A stretch of DNA of 64,000 bases from Synchiropus splendidus (Eukaryota; Chordata; Actinopteri; Syngnathiformes; Callionymidae). Where the stretch lies: contig NC_071347.1 in assembly GCF_027744825.2 (NCBI RefSeq), positions 10,787,501-10,851,500 of the forward strand, read 5' to 3'. Positions within the stretch are counted from its first letter, which is position 1. Every line of letters starts with the position of its first letter. A program made the translations under genes and the position numbers. The notes under the pieces are model-generated. The model was given only the letters and a program-made list of their open reading frames with translations, was not told where the DNA came from and ran no database searches. Shown here one piece after another: positions 21,862 to 42,000 of this stretch.

Positions 21862-21903
21862 ATGAGAGGAGCGTTTTTCATTGGTTTTTGTTTTATTTTT
21901 TGA
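21862..21903 (+). other. Upstream ORF 2 (13 codons plus stop) in cadherin leader
   Basis: ATG at 21862, 2 nt after the stop of upstream ORF 1, with TGA at 21901-21903. The encoded peptide is short and hydrophobic. It ends 68 nt before the main start. Confidence 0.35.
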
Positions 21904-21971
21904 TGATCTTCGCCTCTTGTTTCCACCGCCGCCGCCGCCACCGCGGAGGCGCGTAACTTCCCACCACCAAG

Positions 21972-22929
21972 ATGATTTGGGGGATTCTACTATGTTGCCT
22001 TCTGCCACCGAGTGCTGGATTTGAAACACCGGATCACCTGCCTTTCTATCACGGGCATGTTTTTGAGAACTCCCCGAGGGGGTCGAAAGTAAACAGACTG
22101 TTGGTGCGCATCGACGCGCAAAAATGGTGCCCAGACTCCGACATCCACTTCAGGCTGACGGGCAACGGCAGCGAGGATTTCCACCCGGTCCGCCACCACA
22201 AGCGCGGGCACGTCTTGCTGAAAACTTGGAGGGCTCTGGACCGAGAGGCTCGCTCGGAGTACCGGCTGCTCTTGGGTCTGTGGTGCGAGTCGGAATCCGT
22301 GTTTTATGAGGTGGCGTGGGTCAAAGTGGATGTTTTGGACACTAACGACCACCAGCCCACTTTTCTCAGCACGGACCCGGTTCACATAAGTTTACGCGAC
22401 ACCACCGCTCTCCGCAGCGTGGTGTACCAGCTCCAGGCAGTGGACGGGGACAGTGGGAAAAACGCGGAGGTGACTTACGTGTCAACCCCGCGCGGCGGCA
22501 CTTTGTATGTTGTCCCGAAAACTGGAGAAGTTTTGCTGGTGGACTCGATCCTGGGTCTCTCCTCGGCTTTCAATGTCACCGTGTTTGCCAGAGACCACGG
22601 ATGGCCACCCCTCACCAGCAACGGCGTCACGCTCACCGTGTCTCCGCAGCAGTGGAGTCCACGCAGATCCTCTCGCTCGCCGAGGGCGCTGCTTGACCCG
22701 GGCACTGTGGTGTCCCTGAACGTCTCAGAAGACGCCAACATCGGCTCCGTCATCACCAGCCTGAGTCCCACCAGGTTCCACTCCGCCACCTACGAGCTGA
22801 TCAACACGGAAACAGACAGCCTCCCGGTCACCGTGGGTCGCGACACGGGAGATATCACCATCACCAGGAGGCTGGACAGAGAGACCGAGCCCACAGTGGA
22901 CCTCACGGTCAAGATCCAAGATAAGCGAG
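21972..22929 (+). CDS. Large cadherin-superfamily protein, first coding exon
   Basis: The exon encodes a secreted/membrane-protein N-terminus of 319 complete codons plus one base. Residues 1-16 form a signal peptide (MIWGILLCCLLPPSAG). Cadherin repeat 1 spans about 25-130 with the Ca2+ motifs LDRE (89-92) and DTNDHQP (123-129). Repeat 2 spans about 131-225 with VDGDSG (157-162) and ARDHG (206-210). Repeat 3 starts near 243 with SEDANIG (252-258) and LDRE (301-304) and is cut by the intron. N-glycosylation sequons lie at 65, 201 and 250. Cysteines at 53 and 105 may pair within repeat 1. ATG 21972 has A at -3 and begins the signal peptide. The exon ends at GAG|GTGTGT in phase 1, and an in-frame TAG follows within 6 nt. 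It is not a clustered protocadherin, whose ectodomain is a single exon. A type III/neural-cadherin-like or FAT/Dachsous-like cadherin is most likely, but this cannot be settled from one exon. Confidence 0.93.
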
Positions 22930-24790
22930 GTGTGTAGAGTATTTCGACATTAAGCTGCACTTTAGTTTGACCACGCACGCCCCACCCCCGGCCATTTACA
23001 TCCCTGGTGGTGATCTGAACCCATTTTAATGCTGTTCTGAACATCCCATGCTGATGGTGCCATCTGGACTCTTTACTCTTCATCACCAGCCCAGCCGGGC
23101 TGCTGTTGTTGCTGCTGCCCCGGCTCATTCCACAGGTGCGCCCCTGTCATCCACCTATTTAGCTGAAATATGAGCCAAAACACCAGCAATTATCTCACAA
23201 TTAAATACCATTGCTGGCACAAGGACACGAGGGAGCGCACGTCACGAATAGGTCAATAAGAACAAGTGCCACCTGGGCATGATTCAACTCTGCCTTGCAG
23301 TATTATTTAGCAGTACTCACCAATGTTCACGTCTCCTGGAACAATGAGATCTGACTGAATATTAAACATGACCACAATATCGCAGAACTGATCGAACTTT
23401 GGCGATGTCTTGAGGCGTACAAAACCTTGGACATGAAATTATTACCCAGCATTTGTACTGACACGTGTTAGCGCTCAACTATTTCTTCATTCTACTGAGA
23501 AACATTAGTCATAAAATACAAGGCCAAGTGTTATGACAGGGTTTTACTCATTATTAAAGACATGAACGTCTGAATCATTGCTGCATATTTGCATGTATTG
23601 CATAGTGTGTACTGTTAGCTACACCTGTAATGTTGTGTAACAGCAGCTGTGGCTACATCCTTTTGCTAGTTACGCCTTTATTACAGTGTAATGAACACTG
23701 TGTTTACTGTAACACGTGCTGATAATCTTGTGTCGTCTAAAAAAGTTTGATTGTCATTGATTTTTTCTATCTACAAACCAATGGTGTTACAATAATGACC
23801 TCCATGTCGATGCATAATTGACATCTGGTTAGCTGATCAATAATACAACGGCAGCTATTGAGCTTCTTTTTAAATGAGCAACAGAAAAGTAGTGATGCAG
23901 CGACTTGTGCTTTGTTTGTACCCATCAACAACATGTAGTATTCGTCCAAAATATTGGCTGGAAAGCACTTTTTCTCCACCTCTGGTGTATTGGCTGCACT
24001 TAGATATACATACCAGTTAATGGACACTTTATGTAATGATAAAATAATGACCTCTTATAATGACACTAATGATGTCTGGCTGGTGCGACGACAGTGAGCC
24101 GCTTCTTTAGATGGCAATTTAACCATCATTTAAATGTTGGACACCTCAAGCCTGGCTGTGAATGAGAAGTCAAATCCAATGAGCTTGTTAGTTCTTTCCT
24201 TGAGTTATGAAGTCAGCACAGCTTTGTGGTCACAGTAGTGGCCATCATTTGTCACAGGATTGGTTGGAAATGTTGGCTTTTAAAACAGCTGGGTGAGACG
24301 GACCCCACGAGAAAGCATGAGAAATGTGCTGAGATGATTGACACAGCGGCGATTCACTAGTTTTATTCACTAGTTTCACAATGGTGGAATCATTATGGTC
24401 ACTGTTATAATGTGGTATTAACTTCAGAGTCAAAATGTACTAAAGACTGCAGTAAATATATCTTCACTCAGGCTTCATGAGCTGCTGAACATCGCACACA
24501 CACTCATATTTGTCAAAGTTTTAATCCCCCACAATATTCAATTAGGACTGTGTGTCATTGGTGCGTGAGTTATTAGAGCCATGCGGAAGCGTCTGTGTGA
24601 GCTGGTCAAATTATGTCCTTGATTGACACAGTTTGCAACTGTGAAGTTGTTCTCGGAGCTAATCCTCGCAGAGTGGCAAACCGCTGCGGCCCTCTCCCTC
24701 TCATCTGTCGGCATTACTCCTCTAATCCCACACTCATTCACCCTCCAGTCTCTGGGATTTCAAGTCTAGCACCGCCGTAGTCAGGCAACC

Positions 24791-24822
24791 CCACACACAC
24801 ACACGCACACACACACACACAC
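24791..24822. repeat. (CA)n microsatellite
   Basis: CA repeats with one CG interruption. Confidence 0.9.
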
Positions 24823-26754
24823 AACCAAGTCTTGAAGGGAAGGTGAGACGCGTCAGTTGTTATTGCTTTTTGGTTCCTGAAGAACATTTTTTGGACTCCT
24901 GGTTGCAAAAACAAGGAGAATGAAAACCAAAACAACAGATCAGAATGCTTGTAATTGCGCAGCATGGGAAGCAGGAAGCGCTGTGTTGTTTCCTCTGGAG
25001 TTGTTGTGTGTTCGCAGCAGGCTACGACTTGTAATTGCGCGGCTGACTGACTCTCATTCAAGAGTTAGTCTGGAGGTTTCATGAAGAAAATGGTGACAGA
25101 TGTAGGAATAATGGAATAAGAAGGATACCTTTCCTTCATTTCCCTCGCTCACCTACAGACTCTCCCCTTCTGATCAAAGCGACGCCATATCCTTTATCCA
25201 TTGACTGCAGCTTTCCAGACGGAATCCTGATGGGAGTCTGGGAGGACAGGCCTTTCTTCTGCTTGTCTCTTTTCCAGTCCTCCTCAGAAATCTGTCGACG
25301 TAAAGAAGTCCATTTCACTGGGGCTTTGCTCTAATCTGCTCTGTGGATGTTCTTCCCACTGTTCATGTGGGTTTGCTTATTTCCATCTCGGTCATAATGC
25401 CAAATTAAGCTTGGATGTTTTCTATCTAAAGAGTGGAGATGCCTTATTTGCATCCAATTGTCTGTGTGATTTCATAATGTCCCAATCCATATAATTCATG
25501 TAAATTAAATGTCTATCTCTCTATGTCTTTTTTCCTCTCTCTCGCTCATTCTCTCACTCTTGTTTATCCATCTCCGGGCTACGTAGGTAGCAGTTTAAAA
25601 AAAAAAAAGCTTTCCAAATTTCCTCATTAAATCCTAGAGCAGGAATGCTATCGTCCCACTTACTGTAGTCCCCCGTCTCCTTCCTCAAAGTCCTCCGAAG
25701 GCTGGTGACTGGGAGACACTGGATACTGAAGCCCCAGCTGTGCTCTGCAAGATGATTTACTTCTTCCCACTATCTCTTCGAGGGGAAGTCATAAACCCAC
25801 CTAAATATTCAGTGAATGAGATAGAAATCCCTCAAATTTTATGGATTTCTGGCAAGCGTTTCCGCACATTAACCAGTTCACCCGGACTCTTCTTGTTTCC
25901 GACCTCACTTCCTGTATGCCTTCCTAAAAGCCTGCCACATGGGACACCTCTTTTTCCAAACAGGCTGACTCTATTATCTTCCCTCAGTTCCACCCATCAC
26001 AGGCGGCTTGTTCTTCTCAAGCCATGTGTCTGTGACTTGTATTTAAGTTGACTTTCTCTTTATTATCCAAACAACTTACTAAATCTGAGGCCTCATGCCA
26101 GTATTTCTTGACAATCTGCATAAAACTAGTACATTCTGGAAGGGAATCATTGTGGGAACTCAACTGTGAACAGAGAGCCTGTAGATGTCTGAATAGAATC
26201 CATCTACGTTTCTGTAGTGATGTGGTGTCTTTCAGTCCACACTTTCAACACAACAACCCAAAATAACTTCACAACTTCTGGATCATTTGTCCCTAACCAC
26301 CTCGCATTTTTCCACATTAACATAATATTTATTGGTTCTTAATTGTAAAACCTTTCATTAGATCTTGTGATCTTGTATGAATGGTACTAGAAAATGACTA
26401 AAGTTCTGTTGTTTCAATACTACTTTTTCCCTGAAGAAAACTGTTGTCGAAATATACCTCCTCACTGAGAAGAGATTGGAATAATGAGCGCAGCCTCCAT
26501 CGAGAACCTTTTGACACAAATTGGAGATGGAGGAACATTTGCATTTGCAACTGTCTTTCTTGTTTTGATCATGAAATGTCACTGTTTGTCTCTTTTCAGG
26601 TTGCTTATAAAAATCTATGATCTTGGTAACAGGGCTCAAATTTCAAAGAGTGTTGAGGCAGAGTTTCGGAAGAGAGAACCTACTATGTATTTATTTATTC
26701 AAGTCTGTTCGCTGTTATTCTATCACTGCTGCTTAGGCATCGCCATTGACCAAT

Positions 26755-27064
26755 GATTCTACTAGTCACCACGGCTGTGAATAGTTGACCAGATGTGACG
26801 TCATCGCTCTCTTGGCCCAATCCACAGTAAGTGGAGAAATGGATGCAGCTACAGGACCATCACAACCCAAAAGTATGGGACCACTTTGCGAATGACTCGC
26901 CACTTTTTTGAGTATCTAAATTTGAAATAAAAAGGTTCAAGATTTAATATTGTTTCCAACTACGTACATACATTTTTATTTTGTATTTATTTTGAGTTTA
27001 TTTATGTGACTAGAATCAGAGCTAGTCGGCGACTGGTCAAAAATAATCGGTAGTTGCAGCTCTA
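26755..27064 (-). mobile_element. hAT-like element remnant (BED-finger fragment)
   Basis: The right edge, read on the minus strand, begins TAGAGCTGCAACTACCGATT, typical of fish hAT ends as I remember them. Near 26870 the + strand has a frame reading PKVWDHFA, resembling the start of a BED-type zinc finger as used by hAT transposases, but it is frameshifted from the ATG at 26840. The left end and target duplication were not found, so this is a truncated copy. Confidence 0.4.
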
Positions 27065-27630
27065 CGACGCACGTGTTCTATAGTTTGGGTACAATTTATT
27101 CATTGAAGTATGGGTTTGAAAGCACTTTTTCCCTCACCACACAAGTGTATTTTCTTTTCATTACTTAACCTTTTTAAAAGCTTTTCTTAATTTTCTTCCA
27201 ATTTAAAAAACATATTTTGATGGGAAAAATATGTTTTTCATGCATCCAATTATTAAATCCATCCATCTGTGACAGTGATTTCCTGCCATCCTGCCTGTGT
27301 TGACTCTCAAGTTCAATCAGACCTCTCAAATTCCGCGCAGCCTTGCAGCTTTGTTGACTTTCTCCATCTTTAGCTGTGCACTGCTCACTTCCTTTCACCA
27401 TACACCCAGCTCAGGGTTGTTTGTTATATATCAAGAGGCTGATTCAATTGTTTGTGGTTGGAAAAGTTAGCGTAGTAAACTTTAATTGGCTTTTCTGCGA
27501 CGGTTTGAAATTCACACTTCTGTTCACAGCAGGGCCGCTTCACTGAGTCGCCCACTCTTGACCTTGTAGCCAAAACAACGGGTGAGTCAAGTGTGGCTCT
27601 CTGCTGGGGGTAATTGAACTTGGAAAGCTA

Positions 27631-27658
27631 GTAAAAAAAAAAAAAAAAAAAAAAAAAG
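27631..27658. repeat. Poly(A) tract in intron
   Basis: About 28 A residues in a row. No retroposed gene was recognised upstream of it. Confidence 0.9.
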
Positions 27659-28571
27659 CTGGTGATCTCATTTAAAGATATGTATATTGTCCCTATGGCT
27701 TTGGGTGTTTATATTGGGCACTCTGTATTATTGTATTACCCTCCAAAAACGCTCATTCCAAAGACATTAAAGTAGCTTTTAAAATGATTTTTCTTCCGTT
27801 TTGTGGGGTAAAAAAGGGCAAAAATCAACAAAGCATACAAATGACTGTTGTCATTGTTATCTTTATTCATTCAAATTACAATTCAGTGATGTTGACACGT
27901 CAGCATGGCAGCAGAATGATAAAAAGAGATAAAATGGGGACACAATATTGTCTTTCCAAAAGCCCGGCACTGCTCTGCTCAAACCTGAATAACTGTCCTT
28001 GGTGCTGACAATCACCTGCTGAACACAACACAAACCTTCAAGTATCATTCAACTTTGCTGAACTTCCCGCCAGTCACTAATGTTTGCTGCATTTTGCTCG
28101 GTGCACGAGGGATGTTTCCACACAAAGCAGAAGCGTGATAAACCCTCGTAAGCCGCCGACGCTTTGAAAGATGGTAACAAATGTTAAATTTTTATCTGCC
28201 GCTTCAACATAGTCCAGCTCCTCGTGATTGCAGCTGAAGTAAACCTCCAGAAAACCTGTACACAACAGCACCTCTCTCCTCGTTTCTGATAACAACCCTC
28301 CCCCGTCCCTTTCCACCCAACAAATACATTTTTCGGTTGTGATTGTGAGCATTGTTCCGTTCACGTTCTCTCGTCTTGCATGAGTAAATAACATTTTTCT
28401 GGGTTTCTTTCTCGCCTTGCAGGAAGACCAAAAAGCAGAATTGTATTTTGCTTTTTGTGGTCTTTCTCAAGTTTTTGTCAAATCTTTTAAATCTAAAGAT
28501 ACACTCTTGGTATCACTTTGTGACACCTATGTTAGACATACTAGAATCTTCTTCTTTTCCTTTCTAGAATA

Positions 28572-28752
28572 CAGTGGCACCTCGGTTCTCGACCACAATC
28601 CGTTCCAGACGGCCGTTCGAGAAGCGATTTGTTCTAAATCTGAATGGATTTTTCCCAATACAATGAATGGAAAAAGATATAATGTGTTCCAAGCCTTAAA
28701 AATAAGCTTTTGTAGGAGTGAATGTAGAGTGTCTGCTGCAGGTGCGCTGTCC
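28572..28752 (+). mobile_element. Pogo/Tigger-like transposon, copy 3 (truncated)
   Basis: It starts with TA then CAGTGGCACCTCGGTT at 28572 and follows copies 1 and 4 through the region TAGAGTGTCTGCTGCAGGTG. Similarity stops near 28752, so the 3' part and right inverted end are missing. Confidence 0.85.
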
Positions 28753-38574
<9,822 letters not shown>

Positions 38575-38670
38575 TTATTTTGCATCAGTTTAACAATCAC
38601 ACAATAAATCACGATGGTGGCTATATTCATGTTTTTATATCACCTTATTTAAACTGAAGCTCTTTTAATG
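38575..38670 (-). repeat. Dispersed repeat, copy B (inverted partner of 20718-20812)
   Basis: The reverse complement reproduces copy A, including AAAAGAGCTT.AGTTTAAATA and ATAGCCACCATCGTGATTTA. The copies are 18 kb apart, and each lies within about 300 bp of a long TA array. Confidence 0.8.
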
Positions 38671-38869
38671 TCACAATAAAGAAAAATATGCTGAAAATGG
38701 GGGAGAAAAAATATTGACAATGCAGAATCATCCATGTAAGAATGGAATGGAATGAAAAATTCTTCTTCCCTCATCTGAGATCGACTTGTCCTTTTCTGTT
38801 TATCTACTGCCAAAGTCCTGCCCAAATTCTGAGCAAATTTTCTGGGCCACCCACAATTGTTGAGTCCTG

Positions 38870-38919
38870 AAAATACTTCTTCATTTGATTATATATATAT
38901 ATATAATCAAATGAAGAAG

Positions 38920-38925
<6 letters not shown>
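38870..38925. repeat. Perfect 56-bp palindrome at edge of a TA array
   Basis: The arms AAAATACTTCTTCATTTGAT (38870-38889) and their exact reverse complement (38906-38925) surround a TA core. The whole 56 bp is self-complementary and leads directly into a (TA)n run. Confidence 0.95.

Positions 38926-39006
<81 letters not shown>
38926..39006. repeat. (TA)n microsatellite, about 40 units
   Basis: A pure TA run of about 80 bp that follows the 56-bp palindrome. Confidence 0.97.
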
Positions 39007-39007
<1 letters not shown>

Positions 39008-42000
39008 CTGTCTAGTGGTTTTCTAGTTTGCAAGTAGCAAAGTGGCAGAGAAAGGAAACAACAGGTTGCGTGAATGGCACTTCAGTTTAACATCACTATT
39101 TGATTTTCATATTCTTGTGTGATAGTCAGGCTCCACAATGGCAACCAACAATGTGACCAACAACAACTTGTTGGTTGCCTTGACTATTGTATTCAGGCAG
39201 GGTTGACTTACACGCTAGCCTGGACTTGCCAAAGTGGACTTTTGGTGCCACCATCAGCTCGACGCCTCTCGCTCGCATTTCCCATGTGAACTCCATTGAT
39301 TTTGTGCAATTGATTAACCAGCAGCGTGTTTGCGCTCTGACACAAAACATCACCTTAAACAACAGTTGGCATGTCCCCGAATGAGCCGTGACAGACTGCC
39401 GGTGACAGTTTTACGAACCGAAAGAGGGAGTCGGTGAGTGATTGAGTCTGCGGCTGATGGAACTGTCCTTAAGCACCTTAATGAATCAGCCCTTCAGACA
39501 AGCTGGTGGAGCAGATTTGGCGAGGGAACGCTGAGGCGAGAGCAGGGTCACGTCGTGGGAATTCAAAGCGCGGTTATTTATCCATTTGGTGTTGAATTTT
39601 GCAACCTTTTGTACCCAAAGGTCCAATTAACTGAGCATAACAATGGCCGCAGCTGTGCCCTCCCTGACTTTAAGAAGCACTGATAAACACAAAGGATGCA
39701 GACAACTTTCAAATCTTTGCCGGCGGAACAAGGACATTTTTAATGCAAGGGAAAAAAAAAAAAATCACATGGTTGGCCAAGTTGCCCACAGAGATGTTTT
39801 GACATGTCGTGAACTTTCCTCCGGAGCGTAGAGCACAATTTGCAGACATTTCAGTAATTGCGTCGCCAATTTGCATAGACTTTTGTTGAATACATGAATA
39901 TGAGTGGCATGCGAGAGGACGCACAGAGGAGGGTTTTTTTTTCTGTGTTTCTGTGCAAAATTTCAGTCGGACTGGTGATCAAACAGCCCGGAAAAGGCCA
40001 GGGAATTGAGGCGCAGATTAGAAAACGTGTTTGAAGATGATGTCCACGTCTTGGTTGTTGAGTTATTTAATCAATTTCATGACAGAAACATCTACTGCTC
40101 CATCACTGCAGGATGATGACTGATTATGGGGCTTTGATGCAAACAGAGAGCAGCCTCTCTCGTCTGATGGGCAGCGTTTGGAGACGTGAAGGTTCCTCGC
40201 CGTGTTTTCGTGCAGGAGCTGAGGATTGGGGAAGATTTGAACAGAAACGCGAAGGACAGAAGTCTAAGAAGAAATTTGATTTTAACTGTCAAGATGATCT
40301 AATTCAAAAGCCTGATTATTGGATTGCTGCACCTGACCCTGCAGAGAAGTTTGTATCAGGCATAAGTTTGGCTCCCATTTGATTTTTCAAAGATATTTTG
40401 TGCAAAATAAATCTGAGATGGCAAAGTATTCAAAGTAATGATGTGCAACAGCAATGTCCAAGGGCGCAGGGTCTGCCAAGTAGAGACGAACAAGTCTGTT
40501 GAGCAAACTAGGCTGCTGTGAGAGAATGATTCACTTGAGGTTCCATCCCTTTGAAGGCGTCAGTGTTTCTGCTGTCCTTCAAAATCTGATCATTGTGAAA
40601 TGTCGCTTCCGCTGCAGTGGAGTTGTGTGAACCGTCTCCATGTTGCCTGGGCTCACCTGGCCACATGGAGTCCTGTGACTCATCTGACCCCACATTTGTC
40701 TCACATGTTCTGAGCAATTTCAGGTCAAAACTGGGAAAGTGAGGGAAATGGTTTGTGCTCAAACCACTGCTCCACCGTGGCCACAGTCCTCTGCGCTTGT
40801 TGGATCTCTGCTTGTGTCTTAAAGTTTGTCAGCGATTTCAATGATTCTATTCAATGCTTATAAGAAATTTCCTGGCTTTTTTCTGGTTTTATCAGCAGCT
40901 GATCATGTGACCAGCAGTGCAGCTAAAGCAATGGAACATGCAGAATATCGACTGATCCTGAAAGTTTTTTCAAATACAATGATCAAATTTATAATTAACA
41001 CAAAAAAATGTTTTTCTTTTCATGACTGGGACTATAACAAGTGAATTTTGATCAATTAATTGCAGAAAAATAGGCACCAATAACACCACTGAACATTTTT
41101 CTAATGAATTACAATGCGATGCCTTCACTAAAACATAATGAAAGCAAGTAAATAAGATTTTGATGATGGGTGAAAAACGTATTCAACACACCCCCACTGG
41201 TATATTTATCCACATGAGGACCTCTCATTGACATAATGCTTTTCCCAGCTTCTCAGTCTTAACTTAACCAAACAAGACACGTGGTTAACCTTAACCAGGA
41301 CTCTGAACCAAACTTAAGCCCAGTTATTTTAACGTTTTCAGACCGAAAAAACTCTTTGTGGAAATCTGTTTCTTATTTTTCCAAATTATAAATTTTATTA
41401 TTTAGAGCAGATGTCATTATTTTTCATTTTCATACCACTATATTTAAAAATAAATAAATAAACATCTGGGTTGGTAGGAAGTGATTTATTATAAATGACA
41501 AATAATTAATAATAATAAATATTTGAATCAAATCTAATCCATTGTATTTGCCAAAGGAATGTCCTGAGTAACTGTGTCACTGCCTTCTCTCTTTAACTCT
41601 TTGATCGGTCAGCACCTTGTGAACAATGCCCCCGGCACATGTTTCTGTGATCGTCTGCATGTAGTTTCTGACTCAGTTAAGAATGCTGAAAACGCAAATG
41701 TTAATTCACGCAAGATTCACGCACGATTTCAAGAACTTGCTGGCCAACTTTATATCTTGCTTTATTTTTTCTTTTATTTGTGCACTTCAGTTTAAACTCT
41801 TGCCATGTACGATTGTTGGAGCTGACTGATCCTCGCTGATGAAAGCCATATGTGTTGCCTTCATTTAGATTGTCGGGAGCAGTTGCCTCAGATGACACAG
41901 CTCAGGGCCGAGAGAGAGAGAGAGGCGGAACATCCCGGACTGTTCACTGGTTTATCACAAACAGACCATAACCACTCGCACCTGTGGAAAGCTAAGAGTT

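Larger units (their letters stand above)
22930..28560 (+). other. Cadherin intron 1, first part
   Basis: No further exon was recognised. The stretch holds a CA-rich microsatellite at 24791-24822, a long polypyrimidine run at 25510-25570, a transposon remnant at 26755-27064, and an A tract at 27631-27658. Other open frames are short and lack recognisable domains. Confidence 0.5.

Noticed and set aside
21990..22385. 131-codon minus-strand frame opposite the cadherin exon
   Set aside because: It is a shadow of the GC-rich cadherin exon on the other strand, with no domain and no independent signals.
24791..24822. CA-repeat region as a possible Z-DNA regulatory site
   Set aside because: It is an ordinary dinucleotide microsatellite with nothing else around it to support a function.
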